Shown: positions 7,821-17,164, numbered from the stretch's first letter. The stretch: DNA of 42,359 bases from Lentisphaeria bacterium (GCA_017462015.1 JAFTRX010000125.1:1-42359); one strand, 5' to 3'. Notes: a model not told the origin generated them from the letters alone. Numbers and translations are program-made.

Positions 7821-10295
7821 ATGGAAATGAATGAAGAATTCAAAAAGAAAATCGCCGGAGAAGATCACGGAAGTTTTACCGTGAACGCTCTCGGCGTTAC
7901 TGCTGATACGCCGCTGCCGATCATCGGCTTGACGGATGCGTTTGTATTTCCGTATTCTCTGGCATCGGTCGGATTGACCATCAAGTACGACATTGCCGCG
8001 CTGGATCAGGCGTTGTTGAATGAACGGCGTTTGCTGGCGGTCTATTTTCAGATGCCGGACAATGAGCCGGAGGTCGATGAACGCGGCGTGGAATATTTTT
8101 ATTACGAGGGCAGACGTTACGGCAAGATCGGTGTTCTCGCGCGCGTGGTCAAAGACTTGCGCATGCCGGACAACTCCCGTCAGGTCGTACTGCGGGGATT
8201 GAAGCGCATCGTTCACCAGTCGCTGTGCCGGTGCAAGGATGATAAACGTGTGGTGCAGTCCCGTTATCAGGCGCATATCACCTCCGACGGCGAGGACAAA
8301 CTTCCCAGCATGCTGGCTCGTCAGCATGCTGTGCGTACCATGTTTGCAGAATACGCAAGTGTCCATCCGATGATCCCGGAAGATTTGCGCAACACGGTGA
8401 TGAATGCCAAAACCCCGTCCCGCACGGCGGATCATATTTCTGACGGTGTCGGGTTTTCGGATGCGGAAAAATATCTGCTGCTCACCATGCCGGAGTTGAA
8501 GGATCGGCTGGATTATCTGGCGGTGCTGCTCAACCGCGAATGTGAAGTTGCCAAACTCGGCATGAAGATCCATGCTGAAGTGCAGGAGGCAATGGGAGAT
8601 TCCCAGCGGGAGTTTTATCTGCGTGAACAGTTGAAAAGCATCAAAGCTGAACTCGGCGAAATGGGTGGCAACAGTGATGTTTATTCACTTACGCTCCGGC
8701 TCGACAAAGCCAATGTTCCGGATTATGTCTCTGAGTGCATTTGCAAGGAGCTTTCCCGGTTGGAGGTATTGCCCCAGAATGCGCCGGAGTACCATATCAG
8801 TTACAATTACATCACCTGGCTGCTGGATATTCCCTGGAACGAGCTTACTGAAGATGATTTGAATTGCGCCCGCGCGGAAGCGATATTGGAAGCTGACCAC
8901 TTCGGACTTGAAGATGTCAAGAAACGGATATTGGAGTTCCTTGCCGTCATGCAGCTGAAAAAAGATGACTATGATCTGCGTGCGCCGATACTCTGTCTGG
9001 TCGGACCTCCGGGCGTGGGAAAAACCTCCATCGGTCAATCCATCGCCCGTTCCATGGACCGGAAATTTATCCGCATGTCGCTGGGCGGTATGCGGGATGA
9101 AGCGGAAATTCGCGGACACCGGCGCACCTATGTCGGCGCCATGCCCGGACGTATCGTGCAGAATTTGAAGCGTGCCGGTTCTGCCAATCCGGTTTTTATG
9201 CTCGATGAAATCGACAAACTTGCGCACGATTTCCGTGGAGACCCGGCGTCCGCACTGCTGGAAGTGCTTGACCCGGAACAGAACAGCACCTTCAACGACA
9301 ACTTTGTGGAGTTGCCGCTGGATTTGTCCAAGGTGTTTTTTATCGCCACGGCTAATGTGCTGGAAGATATTCCCAGCGCGTTGCGTGACCGTATGGAAGT
9401 TATCAATCTGTCCGGTTACACTGCTCCTGAAAAGCGGGAGATCGCCCGTCGTTATCTGGTCAAGCGCCAGTTGGAAGCCAATGGACTTGCGGACAAAAAT
9501 GTGCGTTTTACCCAGGGGGCGATCGATGAGATCATCGATGGTTACACCCGGGAAGCGGGGGTGCGTGAACTTGACCGGGTGATCGCCCGGGTATGCCGCC
9601 GGATCGCCGGAAAATATCTTTCCGGAGCGTACAAAGGCAAAAAAGTTATCTCCGTCACCGAAAAGGCGGTTTCTGAATTGCTCGGCGCACGGCGTTATGT
9701 AAAAGACAGTGTCGCCGCCAGGCCGATCCCCGGTTGTGCGGTCGGTATGGCGTGGACTGGTGTCGGCGGAGTGGTGCTTCCGGTGGAAACGGTGATGATT
9801 CCCGGCGGCAAAGGAGAACTCAAACTTACCGGCAGTCTGGGTAAAGTCATGCAGGAATCTGCCAATGCCGCATTGACCTTTGTCCGGGTGAATGCCGAAG
9901 AGCTGGGAATTGCTTCTGACGTTTTTACCCGGAACGATATCCATATCCACGTTCCCGATGGAGCTACGCCGAAAGACGGTCCGTCTGCCGGTATTACCAT
10001 GACACTTGCGCTTACGTCGCTTTTTACCGGCAAGCCGTTGATAAAACAGCTGGCGATGACCGGGGAAGTGACCTTGTCCGGCAAAGTGACCGCTATCGGC
10101 GGTTTGCGGGAAAAGCTGGTCGGAGCGCTCGGCGCCGGAATGAAAAACATTCTTATTCCGCAGGAAAATGTCAAAGATCTGGAAGAAATTCCGGATTATG
10201 TCAAAAATGAGCTTTCCATCGTACCGGTAAGCACGATCAAAGAAGCGCTTGATTACGGTTTCGGAAAGCGCGAATTTCCCCCGGTAAAACCGTAA
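7821..10295 (+). CDS. lon: ATP-dependent protease Lon
   Basis: 824 residues, full length for Lon (LonA type), a cytoplasmic hexameric protease that degrades misfolded and regulatory proteins. In order: the N-terminal substrate-binding domain, the AAA+ module with Walker A GPPGVGKT (395-402) and Walker B FMLDE (459-463), and the C-terminal peptidase with catalytic S722 in PKDGPSAG and K765 in GGLREK. The 43-residue Ser-Lys spacing equals that of E. coli Lon. The start is six bases after the kinase stop without a strong ribosome-binding site, suggesting translational coupling. Placement inside a sugar operon is unusual, and no heat-shock element was seen. Confidence 0.97.
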   Translation: MEMNEEFKKKIAGEDHGSFTVNALGVTADTPLPIIGLTDAFVFPYSLASVGLTIKYDIAALDQALLNERRLLAVYFQMPDNEPEVDERGVEYFYYEGRRYGKIGVLARVVKDLRMPDNSRQVVLRGLKRIVHQSLCRCKDDKRVVQSRYQAHITSDGEDKLPSMLARQHAVRTMFAEYASVHPMIPEDLRNTVMNAKTPSRTADHISDGVGFSDAEKYLLLTMPELKDRLDYLAVLLNRECEVAKLGMKIHAEVQEAMGDSQREFYLREQLKSIKAELGEMGGNSDVYSLTLRLDKANVPDYVSECICKELSRLEVLPQNAPEYHISYNYITWLLDIPWNELTEDDLNCARAEAILEADHFGLEDVKKRILEFLAVMQLKKDDYDLRAPILCLVGPPGVGKTSIGQSIARSMDRKFIRMSLGGMRDEAEIRGHRRTYVGAMPGRIVQNLKRAGSANPVFMLDEIDKLAHDFRGDPASALLEVLDPEQNSTFNDNFVELPLDLSKVFFIATANVLEDIPSALRDRMEVINLSGYTAPEKREIARRYLVKRQLEANGLADKNVRFTQGAIDEIIDGYTREAGVRELDRVIARVCRRIAGKYLSGAYKGKKVISVTEKAVSELLGARRYVKDSVAARPIPGCAVGMAWTGVGGVVLPVETVMIPGGKGELKLTGSLGKVMQESANAALTFVRVNAEELGIASDVFTRNDIHIHVPDGATPKDGPSAGITMTLALTSLFTGKPLIKQLAMTGEVTLSGKVTAIGGLREKLVGALGAGMKNILIPQENVKDLEEIPDYVKNELSIVPVSTIKEALDYGFGKREFPPVKP

Positions 10296-10316
10296 TAACA
10301 GCAGGGAGGGTCTTCG

Positions 10317-11063
10317 ATGAATAACCACATAGCAGGAGTGAAAATTGCAATAGTTGCAGCGGTTATGGCAATGAGCGCTATGCCGTTGTTTGCTGATAAT
10401 TCCAAGCTTCCCATGAACGACTTTTTGCAGCTTGCGCGCCGCCGCAATCAGATTGCCACTTACGCAAAACTGCATGGAAAACTTCAGCACCGCCGCCGCG
10501 GTGCTGCGGTTGTATCCATGCCGGTCTATTTCGGTGTCATCATCCATCCGGATCGGGTCATCGGGCAGCTGGTTCTGGCGAAGGACGAAGGTTACATGCT
10601 GGGACAGGCGGTGAATTCCGGTTTGACCAGTGTCGTGCCGATGAAAAAAGCCGGGCAGGGGAACAAACTCAGCTATGTCGGTGTGCGGGCATCGGATTTG
10701 ACGATGAGTTTTCTGTTTTGCAAACCGGAAAAAGAGTTTTCATCCGAGATCGTGGGCGGCGTGGTATCATGCCGGGTGTTTTTGCTCGATGATCCTGTTC
10801 ACAAAGAAAAAATAAAAGTCTGGATATCTACCGATCAGGCATTTCCGTTGCAGGCGGAATTTTTCCGTTACGGGGAAGAGAAGGCGTACCGGGTTCTCGA
10901 AGCCGGCGGTTTTACTCAGAAAAATGATTTGTATTACGTCCGGAAAATCCGGATCGAAGGTCCCGGATGGCGGACTCGGATCGATTTCGATGCTGACAGC
11001 GCGGAAGTCAATGTCGTAAAAAAGGGTGAACACCCCAATATCATTATAAAATTGGAGAAGTAA
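10317..11063 (+). CDS. Exported LolA-like outer-membrane lipoprotein-sorting family protein
   Basis: 248 residues with a Sec signal peptide (MNNHIAGVKIAIVAAVMAMS, cleavage likely after AMPLFA, residue 26). The mature part is beta-rich and contains a SYVGVRASDLTMSFLF segment like the DLSYEDL-type stretch of the outer membrane lipoprotein-sorting (TP0789/LolA-like) family. Members sit in the periplasm and bind acyl chains or lipoproteins. GGGAGG lies seven bases before the ATG. It is followed after one base by the polysaccharide deacetylase gene, hinting at envelope work. Assignment rests on overall pattern rather than a diagnostic motif. Confidence 0.55.
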   Translation: MNNHIAGVKIAIVAAVMAMSAMPLFADNSKLPMNDFLQLARRRNQIATYAKLHGKLQHRRRGAAVVSMPVYFGVIIHPDRVIGQLVLAKDEGYMLGQAVNSGLTSVVPMKKAGQGNKLSYVGVRASDLTMSFLFCKPEKEFSSEIVGGVVSCRVFLLDDPVHKEKIKVWISTDQAFPLQAEFFRYGEEKAYRVLEAGGFTQKNDLYYVRKIRIEGPGWRTRIDFDADSAEVNVVKKGEHPNIIIKLEK

Positions 11064-11064
11064 T

Positions 11065-11889
11065 ATGCGTATTTGTTACATGTATCCGGGGGCAAAGTTT
11101 AAAGCGTTAACTTTCAGCTTTGATGACGGTGTGGTGCAGGATCGGAAGCTGATCGATATTTTCAACCGGAACGGATTGAAGGGAACGTTCAATCTGAACA
11201 CCGGTTTGAGGCGTTTCCGGGAGCTGTCTGCTCAGGAGATAAAAGAGATTTATGCCGGACATGAAATCGCGTGCCACGGCGAGTATCATCCCACATTCGA
11301 TCAGATTCCCCGCTCGGAATTGATGCGGGAGGTCTGGCACGACCGGGAGAAGCTGGAAGCGGTGTCCGACACAGTCATCACCGGGCTTGCTTATCCCAAC
11401 GGCAGTTTTTCTCCGGAGGTAATGGATATTCTCCGTCATGCCGGAATCGAATATGCCCGCACCACTGTCGCGTGCCGGAAGCTGCGTTACATGCCGGAAG
11501 ATTTTCTGGCGTGGCATCCGACCTGTCACTACCGGGATGCGCTGGAATTTGTCGATGATTTTCTCAGTGAAAAGCGTCCGCTGCCGCTGCTCTTTTACAT
11601 CTGGGGACACTCCTATGAGTTTGACCGCGGCGTGAAAAACTGGCAGTTTATGGAATATCTGGCTGCCCGTCTCGGCGGCCGGGATGATATCTGGTATGCG
11701 ACCAATATTGAAGTTTGCCGTTATCAGAAAGCCATTCGCGCTCTTCAGTTCAGCACTGACGGGCGCCGGGTATACAATCCTTCTGCAGAGACCGTATGGT
11801 TCCAGGTCGGCTGGGAAGGTACCCCGCAAGCTTACAGCGTTGCGCCCGGGGAAACAGTTGAAATCAAGGAACCGCTGGAGACTTATTGA
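11065..11889 (+). CDS. Polysaccharide deacetylase (NodB-type) family protein
   Basis: 274 residues without a signal peptide. The carbohydrate esterase 4 fold is shown by SFDDG (D20, D21) and the zinc-binding HxxxH in CHGEYH (H71, H75), followed by a YPNGSFSPE segment. Such enzymes remove N- or O-acetyl groups from amino sugars or related amidated substrates. The last 60 residues form a small beta domain. Absence of an export signal suggests a cytoplasmic substrate such as an imported sugar rather than cell wall. It overlaps the previous ribosome-binding region and its stop almost touches pyrF. Confidence 0.85.
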   Translation: MRICYMYPGAKFKALTFSFDDGVVQDRKLIDIFNRNGLKGTFNLNTGLRRFRELSAQEIKEIYAGHEIACHGEYHPTFDQIPRSELMREVWHDREKLEAVSDTVITGLAYPNGSFSPEVMDILRHAGIEYARTTVACRKLRYMPEDFLAWHPTCHYRDALEFVDDFLSEKRPLPLLFYIWGHSYEFDRGVKNWQFMEYLAARLGGRDDIWYATNIEVCRYQKAIRALQFSTDGRRVYNPSAETVWFQVGWEGTPQAYSVAPGETVEIKEPLETY

Positions 11890-11891
11890 AA

Positions 11892-12704
11892 ATGAATTTC
11901 ATGGAAAAAATCGCCTTTGCCGCGAAAAAGAACAACTCTTTTGTCTGCGTCGGACTTGACCCGGATCTGGCAAAATTGCCGGAGGCAGTGAAATCTGCTG
12001 CCGATCCGATTTTTGAATTCAACAAGCAGATCATCGACGCGACCAAAGATCTGGTTTGTGCCTACAAGCCGCAGGCGGCATATTACGCCGGACAGGATTG
12101 TGACGAATCGCTCAAAAAGAGCATCGCGTACATCAAGGAAAATGCTCCGGACGTTCCTGTTATTCTCGATGTCAAGCGCGGAGATATCGGTTCCACTGCC
12201 GAATGGTATGCCAAAGAAGCGTTTGACCGTTACGGCGCCGATGGTGTTACCGTCAACCCGTATATGGGACTGGATGCGGTGAAACCGTTTCTGGATTACG
12301 CTGATAAAGGCGTGATTATCCTGTGCCGTACTTCCAATCCCCATTCCGGTGATTTGCAGAATCTGGTTGCTGACGGCATGCCGCTTTACAAACATGTCGC
12401 CCGTCTGGTGCGCGATGAATGGAACTACAACAAGAACGCGGCACTGGTGGTCGGCGCGACCTATCCTGAAGAGCTGAAGGAACTCCGCGAAATGTGCCCG
12501 GAATTGCCCTTCCTCGTTCCCGGTGTCGGCGCGCAGGGCGGAGATGTCGAAAAAGTGGTCAAATTCGGTTGCGACAACGGCTGGGGCGGGATCATCGTCA
12601 ACTCTTCCCGCGGCATTATTTATGCCTCCAAGGGTGCTGACTTTGCTGAAAAATCCGGCATTGCCGCCCGCGAATTGCGTGATCTTATCAACTCGTTCCG
12701 GTGA
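11892..12704 (+). CDS. pyrF: Orotidine 5'-phosphate decarboxylase (type 2)
   Basis: About 270 residues. It catalyses the last step of UMP synthesis. The hallmark motif DVKRGDIGSTAEWY contains the catalytic Asp-Lys-Asp set (D93, K95, D98), and the length is that of the longer type 2 enzymes. The ATG at 11892 has GGAG eleven bases upstream; an in-frame TTG at 11886 overlaps the deacetylase stop and is unlikely. No other pyrimidine gene is adjacent. Confidence 0.95.
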   Translation: MNFMEKIAFAAKKNNSFVCVGLDPDLAKLPEAVKSAADPIFEFNKQIIDATKDLVCAYKPQAAYYAGQDCDESLKKSIAYIKENAPDVPVILDVKRGDIGSTAEWYAKEAFDRYGADGVTVNPYMGLDAVKPFLDYADKGVIILCRTSNPHSGDLQNLVADGMPLYKHVARLVRDEWNYNKNAALVVGATYPEELKELREMCPELPFLVPGVGAQGGDVEKVVKFGCDNGWGGIIVNSSRGIIYASKGADFAEKSGIAARELRDLINSFR

Positions 12705-12707
12705 AAT

Positions 12708-14159
12708 ATGAGCGATAACGACAACAACAATATTTCCAACGAACATACCAATGTCCGTCTTCCCGTAGTGGCGATAGTCGGCCGTCCCAACGTGGGCAAA
12801 TCCAGTCTGTTCAACGCCGTTATCGGACGGCGGCTGGCGATCGTCCATGAGATGAGCGGCGTGACCCGGGATCGGGTGGTGTCGGAAGCACGCTGGGAAA
12901 ACCGGGCGTTCACGCTGGTCGATACCGGCGGTCTCGGTATGATGGACGGCAAGGAGAAGAATGTCGACTTCTGGGATACCGGTATTGCTGAGCAGGTGAA
13001 AGCTGCGCTTGAAGATGCCGATGTTCTGATTTTTGTTGCCGATGCCCAGAGTGGTTTGACTCCGCTTGATGAAGATGTTGCCAAACGGTTGCGCAGCAGC
13101 GGCAAGCCGGTGTTTATGGCAGTGAACAAGTGTGACGAAGACCGGTTGAAAGACGATGCTGCGGAATTTGCCCGCCTCGGTTTCGGTACAGTTTATCCGA
13201 TTTGCTGTACGCGGCGCGGCGGCATCGGAAATCTGTTCAATGCGGTGCTGGACAAGTGCGGAGCTGTGCATATTTCTCAAATCCGCAAAAAGCCTGCCAT
13301 CGACATCGCTGTCGTCGGTCGTCCGAATGTGGGTAAATCCAGTTTGATCAACGCGCTTCTCGGAGAAAAACGTCTGATGACCAGTCCGGTCGCCGGAACC
13401 ACCCGAGATGCGGTGAAAGTGGAGTTCTCCATCACCGACAGCGACGGAAGTTCGCTGCCTGCCAATCTGGTGGATACCGCCGGTTTGCGCAAAGGAACCA
13501 AAATCGACAACGTTGTTGAATTGTTCAGCATCATGCGGGCAAAGAGCGCTGTGGAACGCTCCGAATTGGTTGTGTTTGTGGTCGAAGCCGGCCGCAACGC
13601 CATTACCGCGCAGGATCGGAAAATCGCTCATTTGATTGAAAGTTCCGGTCGGGCGTGTGTCATTGTTGCCAATAAGATCGATTTGTGTCAGGATGTTGCG
13701 GAAAAAGAGCTTGAATCCTCTTTGCGCCGTGGACTGCCGCAGCTGGGCTTTGCGCCGGTAGTTTTCATCAGCGCGGAGAAGATGATAAACTTTGATGCGC
13801 TCCAAGTCGCGCTGGCAAAGGTTTCAGCCAACCGCAGTACCGAAATCACCACCGGAAAGTTGAACCGGGTGTTGGCGGATGCTCTGGAGATGACGCCGCC
13901 GCCCGTAGTCTCGACGGTGCCGTTGAAGCTGTTTTACGCTTCGCTTGCCGGTATCCGTCCACCTAAAATCAAGCTCTTTGTCAACAAAGTCGATGCGGCG
14001 GCAGACAATTATCTGGTCTTTTTGAAGAAGCAGATACGCAAGAACTTTTCTCTTGAAGGTATTCCGCTTGCTCTGGAAGTGGTGGAACGTCCCAAAAAGA
14101 TTGCCAGCATCCGGAGCGCCTCCTATCAGGCTCCGCGCCGGAAAAACAAAAACAAGTGA
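12708..14159 (+). CDS. der: Ribosome-assembly GTPase Der (EngA)
   Basis: 483 residues with two consecutive GTPase domains, each with a GRPNVGKSS P-loop (near residues 25 and 204), switch motifs GVTRD and GTTRD, and DTGG/DTAG G3 motifs. A C-terminal KH-like domain ends in a basic tail (RRKNKNK). Der is required for maturation of the large ribosomal subunit. It starts three bases after pyrF, and its stop lies eight bases before the next ORF. Confidence 0.97.
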   Translation: MSDNDNNNISNEHTNVRLPVVAIVGRPNVGKSSLFNAVIGRRLAIVHEMSGVTRDRVVSEARWENRAFTLVDTGGLGMMDGKEKNVDFWDTGIAEQVKAALEDADVLIFVADAQSGLTPLDEDVAKRLRSSGKPVFMAVNKCDEDRLKDDAAEFARLGFGTVYPICCTRRGGIGNLFNAVLDKCGAVHISQIRKKPAIDIAVVGRPNVGKSSLINALLGEKRLMTSPVAGTTRDAVKVEFSITDSDGSSLPANLVDTAGLRKGTKIDNVVELFSIMRAKSAVERSELVVFVVEAGRNAITAQDRKIAHLIESSGRACVIVANKIDLCQDVAEKELESSLRRGLPQLGFAPVVFISAEKMINFDALQVALAKVSANRSTEITTGKLNRVLADALEMTPPPVVSTVPLKLFYASLAGIRPPKIKLFVNKVDAAADNYLVFLKKQIRKNFSLEGIPLALEVVERPKKIASIRSASYQAPRRKNKNK

Positions 14160-14167
14160 GATGCATT

Positions 14168-14680
14168 ATGGATAAAATTCTGGAAAATGAAATCAAAACT
14201 TTTATGGCGGCAAAACTTGCCGAAGGTGTACAGCTTTCGGAGATACAGTCGCTGGTCAATGCCGAGTTCAAGCAGAATATGACCTATATGGATGTCCGTA
14301 TTCTGGCATCTGAACTTGAGGTGGATTGGAAAAAGTTTGATCCGGAGAAGAAGGCTGAAGCTCCGGCGGAAGCTGCACCGGCACAGGAAGCCGCAGCTCC
14401 GGGTGATGCTGCGGCTGAAGAAGAAGATACTGCCCCGGCGGCGGCTCCGGAGATGCCGGATTTGAGTGATACCAAAATCGAAGTCAGCAAAATTGCCCGT
14501 CCGGGAATGATGTTCTCCGGCAGTGCCACCTTTGCCAACGGCGCGACTGCCGAATGGTTCCTGGACAATATGGGACGACTGGGGCTGGACAATTTGCAGG
14601 GTGAAAATCCGTCAGAAGAGGATGTCCGCAAATTCCAAATGGCTTTGCAGCTGGAATTGCGTAAACTTATGGGAAGATAA
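14168..14680 (+). CDS. Small protein of unknown function with an Ala/Pro/Glu linker
   Basis: 170 residues, not recognised. Residues 1-60 look helical (MDKILENEIKTFMAAKLAEG) and could be a small helical binding domain. Residues 62-95 are a low-complexity A/P/E-rich linker. The C-terminal 70 residues form a second, beta-then-helix segment (MMFSGSATFANGATAEWFLDNM). There is no signal peptide or membrane helix, so it is probably cytoplasmic. The frame begins with a GTG overlapping the der stop, but the ATG at 14168 is the natural start. Position between der and a PHP gene suggests co-expression; function cannot be inferred. Confidence 0.8.
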   Translation: MDKILENEIKTFMAAKLAEGVQLSEIQSLVNAEFKQNMTYMDVRILASELEVDWKKFDPEKKAEAPAEAAPAQEAAAPGDAAAEEEDTAPAAAPEMPDLSDTKIEVSKIARPGMMFSGSATFANGATAEWFLDNMGRLGLDNLQGENPSEEDVRKFQMALQLELRKLMGR

Positions 14681-14683
14681 AAA

Positions 14684-15775
14684 ATGGACGATTCATTGAA
14701 AAACCAACTTAATTCATTTGATGCCGCTCAGCGTTTGGATGCGCTGAAAAGTGTCCGCAACATGTACAGCGCATTCAATATGCACTGTCACAGTTTTTTC
14801 TCGTACAATGGTTATGGGTATTCCCCCAGCATGTTGGCTGCTGTCGCCAAGGAGAACAACTGGCGCGGCGCGATGCTGGTCGACTTTGACGTTTTGGACG
14901 GCGTGGATGAATTCCTCTCCGCCTGCCGTTACCTCGGAGTGAAAGCCGCCGCCGGAATGGAAACCCGCGTTTTTATTCCGGAACTTGCCGATGTGGAGAT
15001 CAACTCCCCCGGCGAACCCGGTATCGCCTACCATCTCGGATGCGGATTTTCCTCTTCCAATGTGCCTGCCAGCGAAAAAGCTTTCGCAGACAACCTGCGT
15101 GCCAAAGCCAATTCCCGTACCCGGGTGCTGGTGGAAAAGGTCAACGCTGTGCTGCCGGAAATCGCGCTGGATTTCAATGCCGTCGCAGCTGAACTTACCC
15201 CCAATGGCAATGTCACCGAGCGACACGTTTGTACTGCCTACCGCCAGATGGCGGAAAAGAAATTTGCCGGAGACGAACTTGCCGCTTACTGGCAGGAGAA
15301 GATCGGCGGATTTGAAAGCAATCCTGTAAAACTGGAAGCACTTATCCGTTCCAAGACCATGAAGCGCGGCGGGGCAGGGTACGTTGCTCCCACTCCGGAA
15401 AGTTTCCCCACGCTGGAAGAGATGAACAAGTTCATCATCAACTGCGGTGCGGCGCCGACTCTGGCGTGGCTCAATGGTCTTTCCGCCGGAGAAAACGATG
15501 TTGACCGTCTCTTTGAACTCCATTTGAAATATGGTCTCAAAGCGGCGACGTTGATCCCCGACCGCAACTGGCGCGCCGACACTCCGGAAAAGCAGGCAAA
15601 ACTTACTGCGGAACTTGACCGCTTTGTCGCAACTGCCGTCAAGTACAATATCCCGCTCCTTGCCGGAACCGAGATGAATGCTCCCGGACAGCTTATTGCC
15701 GATGATTTCACCATCCCGGCGCTGATAAAGCATCTCGATGTTTTTTCCGCAGGTGTTGATATCTTTGCTAAGTAA
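14684..15775 (+). CDS. PHP-domain metal-dependent phosphoesterase-like protein
   Basis: 363 residues, cytoplasmic. The N-terminal NMHCHSFFSYNGYGYSP carries the HxH metal-binding pair (H34, H36) that opens PHP domains. Later acidic or histidine positions (FDVLDG, GMETRVF, AGTEMNAPGQ) fit further ligands of this family, which includes histidinol phosphatase and sugar phosphatases. The C-terminal half retains barrel-like segments. It starts three bases after the preceding small gene and is followed after 34 bases by a polyol-dehydrogenase-like gene, so the pair may act on one phosphorylated polyol. The substrate is unknown. Confidence 0.7.
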   Translation: MDDSLKNQLNSFDAAQRLDALKSVRNMYSAFNMHCHSFFSYNGYGYSPSMLAAVAKENNWRGAMLVDFDVLDGVDEFLSACRYLGVKAAAGMETRVFIPELADVEINSPGEPGIAYHLGCGFSSSNVPASEKAFADNLRAKANSRTRVLVEKVNAVLPEIALDFNAVAAELTPNGNVTERHVCTAYRQMAEKKFAGDELAAYWQEKIGGFESNPVKLEALIRSKTMKRGGAGYVAPTPESFPTLEEMNKFIINCGAAPTLAWLNGLSAGENDVDRLFELHLKYGLKAATLIPDRNWRADTPEKQAKLTAELDRFVATAVKYNIPLLAGTEMNAPGQLIADDFTIPALIKHLDVFSAGVDIFAK

Positions 15776-15809
15776 AACTATAACCATAATTGTTTAAGGA
15801 AATATTATC

Positions 15810-16931
15810 ATGAGTACTTTTCTCGGAATCGGTCTCGGTCCCATTCAGACCGGGATCTTTCTCGCCGGAGCTGCCAAAGGCGGCTTTGACCGTATCGTTA
15901 TCGCCGAAGTCAATGAAGCGTTGAAAAACGCGGTCAACGCCTCCGGCAGTGTCACCATCAACATCGCCGCCGCTGACCATGTTTACAGCGAAACCTATCA
16001 TAATGTGGAAGCGTACAACCCCAATGACCCTGCGGAAGTTGAAAAGCTCATCGCCGCCGCCGCCGAAGCCGATGAATTGGCGACTGCGCTTCCCAGCGTG
16101 AAGTTTTTTGCCTACTGCGCGCCGTGGCTCAAGGCTGGTTTCGCGCTGCAGCCGGAACGCCGCCGTTTCTTCTATACTGCGGAAAACAACAACCACGCCG
16201 CCGAAGAGCTGGAAAAAGCCATCGGTGTCAGCTTCCCCAATACCTACTATCTCAACACCGTTATCGGCAAAATGAGTGGTGTCGTTCCCGCTTCTGCCGA
16301 CCGTCCGGGACTTGCCGCCGGAGTTGAAAACGCCCATTTGGTCGAAGAATTCAACACCATTTACATCTCCAGCTGCCCCGGCATCGAAGAACGCAAGGTG
16401 CAGAATCTCCACGTCAAGAGCGATCTTTATCCCTTTGAAGAGGCGAAGTTGTACGGCCACAACGCCACGCACTTCCTCCTTGCCACGCTCGGCAAAGAAA
16501 AAGGCTTCAAGACGATGGACGAAATTTCCGCCACTCCGGAACTCATTGAAATTGCCCGCAAGGCGTTTTTTGAAGAATCCGGCAGCGCACTCATCAAGAA
16601 GTATGCTTCTCTCAACGACGAGCTGTTCACCTCTGAAGGTTTCAAAGCGTATGTTGATGGACTTCTTGTCCGCATGACCAATCCGTTCCTGAAAGATGCT
16701 ATTGACCGCATCACCCGCGACCTTGAGCGCAAACTCAGCTGGGACGACCGGGTGATCGGAACCATGAGACTGGTTCTTGCTCAGGGCGGATCTCCTGTGA
16801 ACTTTGCCAAAGGCGCCAAAATGGCGGCTGCTGAATTTGCTGAAGGCGGCGATGTCAAAGCCAAGCTTGCCGCATTGTGGCCGCAGCCCTGGGGCGCTGA
16901 ACACGATGCCCTCTGGGAATTGTTGAAGTAA
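15810..16931 (+). CDS. Mannitol-dehydrogenase-superfamily protein
   Basis: 373 residues. The N-terminus has a Rossmann glycine motif GLGPIQTG (about residues 8-15). Further on, KLYGHNATH supplies the K-x4-N-x2-H triad (K213, N218, H221) of polyol-specific long-chain dehydrogenases such as mannitol 2-dehydrogenase and mannitol-1-phosphate 5-dehydrogenase. This predicts NAD(P)-dependent oxidation of a polyol or polyol phosphate in the cytoplasm. The length is close to MtlD (about 380). It is the last gene of the ten-gene run and is followed by a strong palindrome. The precise substrate is not evident. Confidence 0.75.
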   Translation: MSTFLGIGLGPIQTGIFLAGAAKGGFDRIVIAEVNEALKNAVNASGSVTINIAAADHVYSETYHNVEAYNPNDPAEVEKLIAAAAEADELATALPSVKFFAYCAPWLKAGFALQPERRRFFYTAENNNHAAEELEKAIGVSFPNTYYLNTVIGKMSGVVPASADRPGLAAGVENAHLVEEFNTIYISSCPGIEERKVQNLHVKSDLYPFEEAKLYGHNATHFLLATLGKEKGFKTMDEISATPELIEIARKAFFEESGSALIKKYASLNDELFTSEGFKAYVDGLLVRMTNPFLKDAIDRITRDLERKLSWDDRVIGTMRLVLAQGGSPVNFAKGAKMAAAEFAEGGDVKAKLAALWPQPWGAEHDALWELLK

Positions 16932-16947
16932 ATTTCCCGGCAAATAA

Positions 16948-16974
16948 CGGGTGACGGAAATTTTCCGTCACCCG
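16948..16974 (+). terminator. Strong palindrome ending the ten-gene run
   Basis: Thirteen-base arms CGGGTGACGGAAA (16948-16960) and TTTCCGTCACCCG (16962-16974) face each other 17 bases after the stop. No U-tract directly follows; the next T-run is at about 16989. It may stop transcription with help, or only protect the 3' end. Confidence 0.6.
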
Positions 16975-17114
16975 GAGAATAGGTGTGTCTTTTTTGTGAG
17001 AAATCTAAACTTCCGTCTTCGTTACACTACGCCGTGACGAGAAGGCGGCTTATCGTGCGCGCGTCGTAGTTTTACAAAAAAATGAGAAAACACCAAGTTT
17101 TTCTGAAAGTTGAC
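16975..17114. other. Non-coding gap before the LacI promoter
   Basis: No ORF is supported. It contains a loose long-range pairing ACTACG (17026-17031) with CGTAGT (17065-17070) enclosing CGCC/GGCG, which could be a structured transcript end or a regulatory leader. Nothing else is evident. Confidence 0.3.
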
Positions 17115-17143
17115 TTGTAATTTTATTTCAGATGTGCTAGATT
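17115..17143 (+). promoter_or_regulatory. Promoter of the LacI-DUF4838 operon
   Basis: TTGTAA (17115-17120), a 17-base spacer and TAGATT (17138-17143) with an extended TG (17135-17136). A better -35 by sequence, TTGACT (17110-17115), lies too far upstream. The next gene starts about 60 bases later. Confidence 0.45.
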
Positions 17144-17164
17144 CAAGAAGAGACAGCTTTTTGA

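Noticed and set aside
5150-8573. Very long antisense open frames (about 610 residues each) opposite the aldolase, kinase and lon genes
   Set aside because: They mirror the codon bias of real plus-strand genes, have no family motifs and no ribosome-binding sites.
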